Shown piece after piece: positions 37,501-48,943 of a DNA stretch of 64,000 nt. The position numbers and the translations under genes are program-made. Numbering within the stretch: position 1 is the stretch's first letter; every line of letters starts with the position of its first letter. The stretch is taken from contig JACMZG010001914.1 of the NCBI GenBank assembly GCA_018340805.1, positions 15,347,014 through 15,411,013 of the forward strand, given 5' to 3'. Origin of the DNA: Microvelia longipes (lineage: Eukaryota > Arthropoda > Insecta > Hemiptera > Veliidae). The notes beneath the pieces were generated by a model. It was not told where the DNA came from. It searched no databases and saw nothing but the letters and a program-made list of their open reading frames with translations.

Positions 37501-40500
37501 TGGTTCAAAGCTTGGAATGAATGGAACGAATAATGGATATTTGGGTTTTGAGCATGTTAAAATTCCGAGGGAACATATGCTTATGAAAAATGGAAAAGTA
37601 CTTCCTGTAAGTATTAAGTTGTAACTTAATGCGTTCTTTCACGAGAACAGTACAAGTATAAGTATCTTGGGTACCAGGTTTTAAGACGAATAAATTGGAT
37701 CTAATAAATCAATTTATGTTTCATACATGTAATAAGATTATTATTGAGTAATATCTTATAGCGAAATAATAAAAATAAGTTGACTCTTCTAATGGTGTTC
37801 CGTTGTCCAAAGTAGCTCATGAGTACAGAGGTGTTGGATAAAGTTAAATGAAGTTGAGTAGTTCTAGAAAGTTCTTAATTATATTGCGCGGACACGAAGC
37901 AATACATAAATAAGCATTATTATAAGACCTCACGATACCCTGGTATTCTATGAGCGTAAATTATGCATTAAGGCCATTAATATATGTTTTCATAATAATT
38001 AACTCCTAGAAGGCCAGAGTGTACCTATAATCCTTTATCCTGACCTCGTATGATTTCTGTATCAAGATCCTGCTACACACCTTTGTACAGTCATGGGAAT
38101 GTACTGCATACACTGTGACTAGCACTACATGCTACAAAGTAATAATAAAATAGTATTTAATTTGTTATCATTATACTAAATATATGTATGTTTCATTCTT
38201 ACTTTGTGTTAAATTGTCACTCTAAATATTCTATTTTAAAGTATGAACAACTTGAATTGAAGAACTATTGAAGAATATTTATTAATTCTTCTCCTATCTA
38301 CTAATGGTTTAAAGTTTAGAGCAGCCCTATCTCAGGTGAATTAGGGGGAATAATCAAGTTTGTTTTAGTGAATGAAAATGATGCCTTTCCACAATGCTGT
38401 AAAAAATATAAAAAAACCTGTAGGGTTTAATGAAAAAACCATTCTCTCCGTCTTTTTCACAAAATTCGCTTTATTAGGGCAGAACCGGCTTTCAGCTTAT
38501 GCCATCATCAGTGCCTAATATAGCAATACAAAAAATACAATATCTGTTTTCTTTTGTATTGCTATGTTAGGCACTGATGATGCTAAGCTGAAAGCCGCTT
38601 CTGCCTTAATTAAGCGAATTTTGTGGAAAATATGAAGTTGATGGTTTTTTCATTAAAGATATTTCACAGCGTAGTAAAAATACTGAATTTAGGATTTAAG
38701 ACGGTTCTATCTGATGTCCTAATTTATTTATTTGTTTATCTCTTTTAAATGTATGGACTTTTTGACTTAATAATAACAATTTAAAAAATCAATATTTTAT
38801 TATAATTAATTTTGTGTAGTGATAAAATGATAAATCAATTTTAGATGCAAAAGAAAATAAATGTTTCAATAGATTTTAAGTATTTATCTGTTTAATTATT
38901 TTGGTATTTCGTTGCAGGATGGTACTTATGTAAAAGGTTTGAGTGATAAACTGACATATGGCACGATGATATTTGTCAGGTGTAGTTTAATCAGAGGAGT
39001 ATGTCTTAGTTACTTGTCTAAAGCTATAACTATTGCAGTTAGGTATAGTTGTGTTAGGAAACAAGGAATGATTAAACCTGAGTAAGTCCTATCGTTAAAT
39101 GTGCAAAATATTACACACTTTTTAATAGTAATAAATTCTGGTTGCGGGTAGTGTTGAGCCTTCAAAGTCCTTATGCGTCTCATAGAGATTTATACTAGAG
39201 GAGGCATAGCCTATTTAAATACATGGAGATGCCTGGAACATCTCTTTGGGGTTCTCAGGGGCTCTGTATAACCTCATTAAAACCTCCTTCAAGTGTGAGT
39301 TAAGGTTATTATAAATCAATAGATTGTGGCTTCCCGCACATTGTTCGTGTTTTGATTTGTATTATTAACATTCTCCTTTATAAGTTATTGTTCTTTTGTA
39401 CTGATTATTTGATCCTATATATAATCAAAGGTGGTCAGGTTACTTTTTCGATGTGTCACAACCTATAGGACCCCTCTAGTGATGATATCTCTATGATGTA
39501 TCTCAGATTGAGTGGGCAGGTCTCAATCATGGGACCAGAGTCAGCTCTCTTTACTGCCTTCTGTTTTTGTTCAGACTTTAATATGACCTGATATTTGTTT
39601 ATTGTTGTTTTACCTTAACATTTCATTTTTGTCGTATTAATTGACGAACTCCTCATTCTATTTACTTCTTTATTTAATTATTAGGTTTTGTTTTAATTAT
39701 TTGACTGCCTACTAAAAAACCAGCGAGGGAATGAATTCTATTGATCTATGCTAAGGAGCAGAATTAAAATAAGTCTATAGAATTCAAAATGTATTTTATT
39801 GTTAAATAAAAAGAATAATAAATGTTACAACCATCAATTATTAATTGATGTCCTTTTCAATTGGAACCCTCTGTCTTAAATTTACATTTTATTCAAAGAA
39901 ACTTTGTAAAGTCTAAGGTTTATGAAATATTGTCAATTTTGCAGGGGTCAAGAGAATTTAATTATAGAATACATGACTCAAAGATATAAATTATTTCCTC
40001 ATGTGGCCAATGCATTTGCTCTTTGTTTTGGAGCAGATTGGTTGTGGACTGTTTATAATAATGTTACTTCTGAGATGCAGGCTGGTGATCTTGAGAGGTT
40101 ACCTGAGGTAAAACCTTTCTTATCCCTTATTGCGTTTTTATAAAACCAAAGAGACTTACACTTCTAGAGGAAGGATACAACAGGTCTTATCATGGTCTGG
40201 TACCACAACAGTACTTTGGTGTTGACATTTTTTTATTTCTCATATTGTTTATGATTTCGCATATTAATATAACATTATTTTTGGACTATTTTGCCTTTAA
40301 TTAAGTAATTTTTTTAAATATTATCTGTGTCCTTTGAAGTGATTTAAATGTCTGCTGTTTATATAACGCATTTTTAATGTGTGCTCCAATAGGGTTGTTG
40401 AGGGGTGGGCAGTACCTAATGAAAATCACCATGCTACTAAACCCTTTATCACTCTGCAATTCTACCCAAGTCTCTAGTAGTATAAGTCTCTTTGTACAGA

Positions 40501-43500
40501 ACTTATAATAAAATTTGAGTGCTTTTTGTCCTGACGTGAGATCTCACTTAGGTAAGTACTGACATCCAGGTAAAAGAAAAACCTGGGATAGTACTAATAC
40601 AATTATTTATTGACTAATGTTTTTTTCTTTGAACTAAATGTATACTTTAACATTTTATTGATCTAAATGTTATGCCTTAACAATAAAATTGTACTTAACT
40701 GACATTTTTTCAGGCTGTAAAGTAGACACTTCACAGCCACCCTCAACAAATGTATTAGATTATTTATCTAGGATGTAATACATCTTCGAACTCGCTTCGC
40801 TTGTCCTCTGATAGTAAATGCATCCATTTAATTATCAGCTATCACCCATACAGTGTTCCCTGAGTTAAGCAGCACTGACCACCCTCAATGCTGCTTAACT
40901 TTTATGATCCAACAAAAACCATAGATATACTTGTGATATTAAAACGAAACTTGGTGTACTTATTTATAACGTTAAGGTATATATACTTGCACCAAATATC
41001 ACCTCAATTAGATTATTTTTTGATTTTTTTAATTTTTAAAAAAACTTACTAAAGTCATTTATGAAAAATTGAAGTAATGCTGATAATGAGATGAAACATG
41101 GAAAATATGTTATATTACTACATGTGTGCCAAATCTCAATTCGATCACATATTTTTTCAAATTTAATAACATAATTTAATTAAAAAAAAATATTGATGAA
41201 TAAAAATCATTAAATTGTTAAAAATTAGATGAAATCAAATTGTTTCTATAAGATCATTTAAGAAGCATCTCCCTCTTGTTATCAACAAGCAGTGCTTTGC
41301 GAATACATTACCTGATTCCACCAGCCACCACTTTATCTTAACATGGTAAATATTTTGTTTTAGTTGCATGCAATGGCTTGCTGTATGAAAGCAGTGGCCA
41401 GTGCTGATTCAGCAGCTGGTATAGAGGAATGTAGGAAATCATGTGGTGGTCATGGTTATATGAATAGTAGTGGTCTTCCTTCTGCTTATAGAATGGCTAC
41501 TGCTGCAGAAACGTATGAAGGAGAAAATACCGTTCTTCACTTACAAACGGCGAGGTAAAATATGCCTATACATCATTTAAGAAGAATATGGGTTTAATCT
41601 TTGCATGGATTTTAGTGACGGGCAAGGATTCTAGTTGAGCTCAAGGGATTTTTTTAAATGCTTGAACTGTTGGTTCATTTTAGTGATTCTATTCTTCCGA
41701 ATCTCACTTATTGAGAACCTGTAGAGTTTATGCTCACACACCAAGGAAGAACTTGGTGTTTCTACCTTCCCCTTGACAGGATTCTACTTGTGACCAGTTC
41801 AAAGTTTGTTTAATATATTTCCTCTAGTCCCACTAGCTACTCTGGTCTCATAAGTCAATGCCTTCCAAGAGAACAGTAAATGGGATAACCTTTTATAAGG
41901 TTCTCCTCCGGCTGGATTTGAACCCTCAACCTTCAGGTCGTAGTGTGTGTGTTACCACTGAGCTTCCCGTCCTTGGTTTCAAGAGATCTTAATGTTAAAT
42001 GTGTATAAGCTACAAAGTGAAATCATTGAGAACAATGTATATGTCAGAAGGTTATGTTACCTAATGTCAGTCTTTCCTAACATAATTCATCATGTGAATG
42101 AATGAACTGGAGAATAATTGTGTAGAAGTTTGAAAATTAGAAACCACCTACAAGCATAAGGGTCCTTTTAGGATAAGGGAGAACTAATAAATGGGCCTCA
42201 TTATTGTGCCTACTTGCTTAGTATAAGAATAGCAGTTCCCCTACTCCTACCCTCTACTACTACTAATTCTTGTTTACTGATGAATATAACTTTTTTTTAG
42301 GTTTATCATAAAAACATTAAATCAAGCTCAAAGAGGTGATAATCTTCCATCTACATGTTCCTATATGACCAAAGGTGTGAATAACAACTACCAGAATAAC
42401 ATTTGGTCCAATACCATGGCCAATGTTATTGAAGCTTATAATCAAGTTGCCTATGGGTATGCATTCTGTTTTGTAATTTTTCATTTTAATAATATTTTTA
42501 GTTTTGAATCTACAGTATTCTATTAATAGGCAGATCTGGATCTGCTTTAGGCATCCTAATATGTATGCATTTATGCGTGTACTGCCACAAAGAGAAAAAA
42601 ACACTTCGACAATAAGTTCAAAATTTTAATTTTCTATTATAATGGGTGTATATTTTTTAAATTGACCTTAGATCAATCAAGTTTGTTATATTATAATGTT
42701 TTTACTTTATAATGTTTGCCTATTGACTTTGTGACATTAAACAGGCTTATTCCCATCACAATAAAATTCAATTTTATTCCCCAAACAATAGCAACAATTT
42801 ATATCAGAAACGCCCCAAATTTTGTATATATTATCTATATATATTACTAGGTATTATATATTACCTAATATTTGAACCCATAGAATAAATCCCTGTTGAA
42901 TAGATTTTATTTGAAGAGGAACAAAAATTGGTTTCTAAGCATGATATCAAACAATTTGTAAAGTATAGTAGTAAAGGTAAGGAAGATCCTAGACCTTAGC
43001 AATTATGTCTCTAGGACGCTTTTTGCCTAACAATTTGTTAAAGAGCGATTCATCTAAGTATTTTTTTAGCACCTGCACAAAATTTTAAGTCACTGAGTCA
43101 ACTAGGGACATACGGGTTGTGTTAGTACATCCTCAGTGGCACTTTAAATCTAGTTCTTGGATATTAAATCTGCATAACTTTTGGTTTTAATTAATAGTTC
43201 AGATGAAAGTAATGTAGAACAGGTTGATAATTTGTTTCTCCTATAATTTGCAATATTGACTGGGTTATACGACATAGAAATTAACATATATATTTAAGAA
43301 CAAAGTAGAATAGTCATTTATAAGAGCTTTAAATACATTTACGATGTGCAATTGCTTTTGTCAGTCAAATTATAAATACTATAAATAAATTAAATACGTT
43401 TTTGCATTAATGATATTATTAAGAAAAAAATCATGTTTTTTTATCATGGGCCTCTTGTTTTTATTTAGTTTTTTATGGACTAAGTGATATAATTAAATTA

Positions 43501-46398
43501 TTTTGAATTAATTTAATAAAAATTCATAGAAGAGTTACAATTTTATTACTTAAATTACTGCTTTGTCCCTCCAAAACACTTCCTTCCTGAATGAAGTATT
43601 TTATAATTATCATACAAAAATTCCTATTTAAAATCATTTTACTAAACTATAGCTGATAGTTTTGCTTAGGGAAGGTTGTAATTTATAGTTTCTTACAGTT
43701 ATTTTTATAATTAATTACTCATCATTATTATTTATTTTGTACTGTAACATGGCTTTTAATATTCAGATTGGCTTTAACATCTTCGGAAAGGATTCAAAAA
43801 TTAGTTAAATTTGGTAAAAGTCACGAAGATGCTTGGAATGAAGTTTCTAATCAACTTGTTTCTTGTTCTGAGGTTAGTATATCCTCTGCTCACTGTTTTA
43901 TTATTTTTTTGGGATATCATAATTTACCATGAAATATTTGAAAGCCACATTAATTATGGCCTTATTTTATGGGGGCATGCAGAGTCAGCTGAGATATATC
44001 TGAAACAGAAAAATGGTAATAAGGATATTGGCAGGAACTAAGAGCACACAACACTGTAAATCGCTTTTTGTTAAGCTTAGAATTTTAACTGTATATAATT
44101 TATCCTTGTTTAAAATATGGTAAGGTTAATGTTAATAATTTTAGAATACACAAGGATCTGCATAATTATGAGATTAGAAATAATAGTAATTTACCTCCTG
44201 TAGATTACTTAAGTATTTCACTGGATTCAGAATTTTGTGTTTTAAGTTTTTTAATAAGTTAAGTTGTTATATTAAAGATTTATCATTTGTAGATTATTTT
44301 TATAGAGTTGAAGAGTTTGTGTTGGAAAATCCCTCTTATAGTTTATCTGAATTTTTTAGTCTTTTATGTTTGTTTTTTTGCGGTTTTTATGTCTAATTTT
44401 TTTTTGGCATTGGTTGTCTAGACCATACAGCCATGTTTAAACAGCTACAGCATACAGCTTTAGTTTAGTTTTGGATTAGAATTGACTGTGGTATTTTGTT
44501 TACTTAATGACACTTATAATTAAATTATTTGACTCCCACCTTCTGTCTAATGCTCTCGTATGCCTTCTGACAATCTATACCTAAAATATTCTTTGATCAT
44601 TTTATTTATTTAACTCTTTGCCTTTTTGAGATAAAAAAATCTTGTTTCAGGCTCACTGCAGAACATTTATTGTACAAAATTTTTACAACAGTGTTATTAC
44701 ACTTTCTGCCTCCAAACCAGTTAAAGAAGTTTTGATGCAGCTTTGTGAACTTTACAGTGTTTATTTCTTGCTCAAAAATCTGGGATTTTTTCTAATGGTA
44801 ATTATTTATATCATTTGATACTACCGAGTTTTGCAAAACACAAATAGTTGACACAATTATATTGTGTCAACTCGCACAATTATATCGTGTAATTATTTAT
44901 TTTAGCAGTGAATAATCTCTGCTCATATTTTATTTAAATTATTTTAAAAAAATGGCTAATATGTTTTGTTTTATCTCTATTATCATAGGGTTTGTTATCT
45001 GTGTTACTTTTATTATTATAATATGAGTGACTTAATAATAAGAGCGACGTATTGTTCAGTGTTATTAATTGATGTTACTGACATGCCAATGTTATTGATT
45101 TGATATCCTGAACAATAATTGAGAAGAATAAGAATTATTCTTCTTATTACGCTGAACTCTTTAGAGTTATAATGAATTTTCGGCCGTGCTATTTTATACT
45201 TTTTTCTATTTTATACTTTTATGTAGTTTATAGGAAAGGTAATGTGTAATTAAAATCTGAAACTAACTTTTCACACTAATTATCTGTTTTAAAGTGTTTT
45301 ATGACCTCCTGAGTGGAGTTTTCCAAGTATTATTCTAGATTATTGAAACTTAGTTCAAACTCCTTCTTTAGTCTAGTAGTGCTCATTGGAAAATACTTTT
45401 TTAAGACGTCATTCACCTTATAATATAAAAATTAATAAAACATGGAAAAATGATGGATCAATTTGAAATTTAGCAAGCATGTTGTCTTAAATTAGACTAG
45501 TCACTATGCCAAGTTTCATTTGATTATCAGCTTTAGTTCAATTTTTATCAAATAACATGTATATATGTTTATAAAAAAGTATTCCATTCTTCCAATTGAG
45601 TTGAAATTGGGTATTAGTGTCAAAAACACAATTGTTAAGGAGCATCTTGCAAGATCAGGTACATGTATGACCAGTGTAACCATTAAGAATAAAGCAGTTT
45701 TTCCCCTATTTGAGGACAAATGTCAGATGCTGCTAAATAAATTACAGCAGTAATTATAAATATCCTATTAGCGAATTTTATTCCCAAAGGAAATTCGCTA
45801 AAAAAGTATTCTATTCTTCCAATTGAGTTGAAATTGGGCATTAGTATCAAAACACAATTGTTGAGGAGCACCATTACAGCAGTTGTTATATGACCAAACA
45901 ACTAACAAAAAATTATGTTGATGTTGTATTATTCTATTAATAAATTGGCTGCAAGTATATCAACCTAAAATATTAACCTTAGAACAATTTGTTCCTAATA
46001 ATTTATAGTAAAAGAAATCAGTTTATTTAGTTATAATACAAATTAATTTATAAGCATATTACTTTTATTTAGTTACAACACTGATTAGTAAATATATTTC
46101 TCTATGAGTTACAATAACTTATGTTTTCTTATTTCAGTATTCTAATGTCAAAAAATCAGATGTGGACAGTTTACGAGAATGGCAAGATAGTTTATTAGTA
46201 GCTTTACGTCCAAATGCAGTTTCAATTGTAGACTCATTCGACATTCCTGATTCAGTTCTTCAGTCTGCTTTAGGAGCATTCGATGGAAATGTTTACGAAA
46301 GGCTATTTGAAGAAGCTAATAAAAGTCCCTTAAATGACAAACCTGTTCATGACTCATTTCATAAATATTTGAAACCCTTCCTTAAATCCAATATGTAA
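26929..46398 (+). CDS. ACOX1: Peroxisomal acyl-CoA oxidase (ACOX1-like)
   Basis: FAD enzyme of peroxisomal beta-oxidation: acyl-CoA + O2 to trans-2-enoyl-CoA + H2O2. Thirteen coding exons: 26929-27043, 30956-31118, 33263-33431, 35249-35372, 36082-36201, 37482-37606, 38918-39081, 39945-40107, 41364-41554, 42301-42456, 43767-43872, 44651-44797, 46138-46398. All are GT-AG with matching phases and give 667 residues (human 660). In order: N-terminal helical domain ([20 protein letters not shown]), middle beta domain with [14 protein letters not shown] and YKWWPGGLGQTANYA, FAD-binding acyl-CoA dehydrogenase-like helical domain, then [20 protein letters not shown] and [15 protein letters not shown], whose EGEN motif holds the family's catalytic glutamate, then the ACOX C-terminal domain ([20 protein letters not shown]). 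It ends KSNM, not a standard SKL-type PTS1. Introns carry SINEs, foldbacks and MITEs. No frame breaks seen. Confidence 0.96.
27515..27690. repeat. AAT-rich low-complexity tract
   Basis: Degenerate (AAT)n, with a pure run near 27590-27615, in ACOX intron 1. The minus-strand Tyr/Ile/Phe-rich open frame over it is an artefact. Confidence 0.9.
28607..28803. repeat. Two perfect hairpins in ACOX intron 1
   Basis: GCTAAATATCAAA (28607-28619) pairs with TTTGATATTTAGC (28626-28638). AAAGGAATATTAAC (28770-28783) pairs with GTTAATATTCCTTT (28790-28803). These are short stem-loops with 6-base loops, similar in size to the other hairpin pairs in this window. Confidence 0.65.
29291..29560 (+). mobile_element. 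tRNA-derived SINE (family also at 61070)
   Basis: The head has an A box (GTGGCCGAGGTGGTTAAAGC, 29299-29318) and a B box (GGGTTCGCATCCC, about 29359-29371) resembling a Leu/Ser-type tRNA. The body contains ATCGCCAACTTT, an ACCCAGGTGGTTCCCGCAGG block and GAAGGCCTTAAATGGGCATT. The same head and body order is found at 61070-61290. An imperfect duplication (about TTGTATTATACCAAGG on the left, TTGTATTTACCAGGTATA on the right) may be its target site. It lies in ACOX intron 1. Confidence 0.8.
29596..30146. mobile_element. ~550-bp inverted-repeat element in ACOX intron 1
   Basis: Left end GGGAAAAACATGGTCCTAGA...; right end the approximate complement (...TATAGGACCATGATTTCCCC). Inner arm segments also match (AAAATGGTCTC against GAGACTATTTTC; GAGTTTCAATTTACCATT against AATGGTAAATTTGAACTC). 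No transposase is seen. A related fragment lies at about 34955-35075 and a weaker one near 42975. Confidence 0.6.
30343..30867. mobile_element. TA-flanked multi-arm MITE, copy 1 (three forward arms, one inverted)
   Basis: The ends GACAAGAGCTGGGGTGTTTT and the complement of AAAACACCCCTGGGCTCTTG form terminal inverted repeats with TA on each side, the Tc1/mariner-type target. Inside, a unit of about 110-130 bp (GTGTAATGGCTGGAAC, CGTAAATACCTTCCTGA, GGATCTGCAATTCTGC, GTATCGGATGG, GGCAGAACGCACTTTACAGG) occurs three times forward (from about 30374, 30510, 30640) and once inverted (about 30735-30836). There is no coding frame. It belongs to the same family as 54175-54592 and lies in ACOX intron 1. 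Confidence 0.8.
34420..34528. repeat. (TA)n microsatellite
   Basis: A near-pure TA run of about 100 bp in ACOX intron 3. Confidence 0.95.
34955..35075 (+). repeat. Fragment related to the 29596 inverted-repeat element
   Basis: GGTCCTAGGCTTTTGAAAAT, GGTCTATATACCTAATAAGT and a following CTTGGTAATTATTACC parallel the left arm of the 29596-30146 element (GGTCCTAGACTTTCAAAATG ... TTGGTAAGTATTAC). No matching right arm is seen. Partial copy in ACOX intron 3. Confidence 0.5.
36284..36554. mobile_element. 271-bp foldback element in ACOX intron 5
   Basis: Nearly full-length palindrome. The left arm (ATGTTAAACATGGTTAATAT...) is complemented by the right arm (...ATATTAACCATGTTGAACAT), and the centre near 36419 joins TACATTTATAAACTGAGT to its partner. 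The core contains CTGACTGGTTTCAACTATTA and its complement TAATAGTTGAAACCGGTCAG, shared with the foldback at 8334. GAACATACATCAG occurs both just outside the left arm (36238-36250) and at the right boundary, possibly part of an older duplication. Confidence 0.8.
36600..37080 (-). repeat. Inverted copy of the dispersed repeat family in ACOX intron 5
   Basis: On the minus strand it runs AAACCTGAACTATTTTTCAGG, then TTTGAAACCTTTTGAGTAGT (37000-37020), then TTGAATTGAAATCTGGTACA (36895-36920) and later modules, in the same order as the copies at 3095 and 47630. Non-coding. Confidence 0.5.
37264..37337 (+). repeat. 25-bp tandem repeat, three copies
   Basis: AAATTATGACCTGATAGTAG plus a short T/A linker is repeated three times, almost identical, in ACOX intron 5. 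A recent local duplication. Confidence 0.9.
38426..38657. mobile_element. 232-bp foldback element in ACOX intron 6
   Basis: The left arm TTTAATGAAAAAACCAT (38426-38442) is perfectly complemented at 38641-38657. Inner arms match too: CACAAAATTCGCTTTATTAG against TTAATTAAGCGAATTTTGTG, and GCACTGATGATG is present as complement on the other side. The loop is about 38535-38550. The sequence differs from the 36284 family; CTGATGATG and GAAAGCCGG-like motifs also occur near 51900. Confidence 0.85.
40700..41190 (-). repeat. Dispersed repeat family fragments in ACOX intron 8
   Basis: 40777-40810 carries TTCGAACTCGCTTCGCTTGT (inverted GAGCGAAGCGAG module). 40975-41010 has CTTGCACCAAATATCACCTC (inverted TTGAGTTGAAATTTGGTG-type module). 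41080-41150 has AATGAGATGAAACATGG and a CATGTGTGCCAAATCTCAAT segment as in the 3095 copy. Diverged and non-coding. Confidence 0.45.
41690..41972 (-). mobile_element. tRNA-derived SINE in ACOX intron 9
   Basis: The minus strand begins at 41972 with GGACGGGAAGCTCAGTGGTA (A box), and about 40 bases later has GAGGGTTCAAATCCAGCC (B box). This gives a tRNA-like head of about 75 bases whose acceptor stem does not pair well. The non-tRNA body continues to lower coordinates; its end is a guess. Not a functional tRNA gene. It differs from the 29291/61070 family. Confidence 0.6.
45295..45900 (+). repeat. Dispersed repeat copy with an internal direct duplication, ACOX intron 12
   Basis: It contains GACCTCCTGAGTGGAGTTTT, CCAAGTTTCATTTGATTATC and AGCTTTAGTTCAATTTTTAT, in the order seen at 3200-3670. 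A segment of about 75 bp (AAAAAAGTATTCCATTCTTC CAATTGAGTTGAAATTGG...) is repeated at about 45572 and 45803, about 90% identical. Open frames over it are artefacts. Confidence 0.6.
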
Positions 46399-48839
46399 AA
46401 TGGGTTTGAATTTTTTTAGTGCATTTAAAACTTCTGTGATCAATGTAACATATACACCTTTAATAATTGATGGATATATTATTATTTTTCTGTATCATGC
46501 ATAATGTTTATTTTCTAATCATTATTGTATAATGCATGACTCTACCTTCAATATATTAAATTATATAAGTTATTGTGCAATATATAATGATTTATGATTA
46601 TTATCATTTTAAAGATAACTAATGCACTTATTAATTTTTAGAAAATATTTTTGTATATTTATATCATCATGACAAACTAGAAATAGATAATTTGCCAAAA
46701 ATAACTCAAATGTGCCAAGGTATAAAATATCAAATGCACAATAAACTATTTTTTATGCATTTAAGTGTTTACTTTTAATATACATAAATTGTATAATTTT
46801 ATTATCAAAATTACTCTAAATAGATATTATTTTTGATATTGATATCTTAATGTAATATTTTAATCTTATTTAATTTTATTGCTGTTTTTATTAATTTGAT
46901 ACCTTTCCTATATCATTTATTGGTGCTATCTGCTGCTTTACTCTGTCAAATTAAATATGTTTAAATATTAAATTTTTAATTTATTTAAGTAACTCATTTT
47001 AAGATGATTCTTTAAAACAAAAAATTTTTGCCCTACAAATGCAGTTTTCAAATATTCCTTATGAAACCATTTTATATAATTATATGATAATATTTTTAAA
47101 CATTATGTTTATCATTACATAAATTAGATAAACAAATTCACATTATTAAAAAAATCTTATTTATTAGCTAATTTCCAAAGAAGTTAATATTTATTTTTCT
47201 TATTACATTTGTTTTATTAGACACGTTTAAAAGGTCAGACTGCGACTAGTGGCACCACAGCAATATTGGGTCCGCATTCTACTTTCACACTCACTTTACA
47301 TAGATTATTGTTTAATGAAATTAAGCTAAACAGATTCCACTCCCACCTTGGGTGTTTCCTGCTAGGTTAAGCTGCTAGGCTCTAATGGTTATTATTTTTA
47401 TTACATTTAAATTGTATAATTTTTATCCTTTTGCATTCCGATTAAATTTTACATAATTATTGTATTTTTTAAGATTATATGTTATATTTTTATTTGTTAA
47501 TATTATTAGTTAAAAGATTATATTTTTATTAAATGTATTGGGATGTATTGTTATTTTTTTAAAATATAGATGAATTTTACATTGTTACTTTTTAACTTGG
47601 ATTTTTTACTTTTCCTCTTTTATACCGTAGGTATATAGGAAATGTATTGTGTTTGCAAAAAAAACCAAAACCTGGATAAAACCGGAATTATCCGTTTCAG
47701 GTTTTTTTAAAGGCCTCCTGAGTGGTTTTTACAAAGTTGTCTGTCTGTATGTGTGTGTGTATCTGTTATCATCGTTACTCCTAGGATATTCATGCGAGAG
47801 AGTTAAAAATTCATACAAAAATCAGTCTATCACTGTAGTTGCGCTATTCGGAAAATAATTTTTATGACGTCATAGAAGTTACGATGATAACAGACACACG
47901 CATACACACACACACACAGACATAATGACTGAGTGAAAATTTCAAAAATCATAAAACTTAAAACAATAATGTGATCCAAAAATGATTCCAAAATGATTCG
48001 ATCGAGTTTAAATTTGGTGTAAGTGTATACCTTTACTTAATAAAGTACACTGAGTTTTGTTGTCAGGGAACTCTGAATAAGATTTTGGACACGTTCCTGG
48101 GTCAGACTATTCCAACAGCGATTTTTTTCCAAAGGAAATTTGCTGAAAATATGAGCCTTTTGAATTAATTTTTAAATAAAATTACACTGATATGTTTGTC
48201 AGAATGGAAGCAGTAGAGTGGAGGGGGTATCGACTTTAAAAGGAGGTAATAGTGGGGGTATACGGGGGTACACCTACTAGTATAACATACCTACGGAGGT
48301 ACACTTACTACTATGCCTTTATACTTCTTAACTCTTCAATTCCCCCATAAAGAGGCGCAAAATGGTGCAGAAACTATATTGGTATTTTCAAATATTATTT
48401 TGATTTCCTCCTTTTATTTTGATACAAGGAATTTTGTGTTGACTCTTCGTACACTTAAATAGGTATACTATGTGATTGTGCAATAAAAAAATGTGCACAT
48501 TACCTATTGTTGCTTTCGCCTTTGCTTCTTTCTCCATTTGACATTGAGATATCAAACAGATTGCCTTATAGTCATAAAAATACGTGATGTCCTTCAAAAT
48601 TATTCTATCTGTTTGCCTAAATTTACATAATTGCACTTGAAAATGTTTAAACTGAATTTTACAATTTGAATTGATTTATTGCTTGAGTTGTCTATAAGAT
48701 AAGATAAATATAATAAAACGATAATGATTTTTAAGAGACAAACATAATTAATCTAAAGTACTTGAATGTAACATTCGAATATGCGGTTGAGGTATATTAA
48801 TATCGGTATAATATAATCGGTGAGGTGATCTCGTTCGGA
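46399..48839. other. AT-rich region 3' of ACOX
   Basis: This begins with the ACOX 3' untranslated region; several ATTAAA/AATAA-like strings occur in 46540-46800 but none can be chosen as the poly(A) signal by eye. 47630-48160 is a dispersed-repeat copy (listed separately). No other gene is recognised. Confidence 0.5.
47630..48160 (+). repeat. Dispersed repeat copy, best-preserved left part
   Basis: TAGGTATATAGGAAATGTAT, TTGTGTTTGCAAAAAAAACC, CCGTTTCAGGTTTTTTTAAA, GGCCTCCTGAGTGGTTTTTA, a TATGTGTGTGTGTATCTGTT stretch, then TCGAGTTTAAATTTGGTGTA and GTATACCTTTACTTAATAAA. This module order is the clearest reference for the copies at 3095, 36600, 45295 and 49905. Confidence 0.6.
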
Positions 48840-48943
48840 ATGAATAAGCCTGAACAACCTGACGCAGCTCTGGAAGAGCAGAAAAAGTTACTTGTTCAAA
48901 ATGATTTGAATGTCAAACGGAAGTATAGTCGAGCACAGTCAAG
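48840..48943 (+). CDS. Candidate first coding exon of an unidentified gene
   Basis: An ATG followed by 34 codons (MNKPEQPDAALEEQKKLLVQ then NDLNVKRKYSRAQSR) ends at a good donor (TCAAG|GTATGA) in phase 2. Composition is charged, helix-forming and protein-like, and the 60 bases before the ATG are richer in CpG than their surroundings, as at a promoter-proximal exon. I do not recognise the family and found no following exon in the next 15 kb, which is mostly repeats. It may continue beyond the window or be spurious. Confidence 0.45.

Noticed and set aside
41898..41972. Functional tRNA gene
   Set aside because: A and B boxes are present but the acceptor stem does not pair and a SINE-like body follows.
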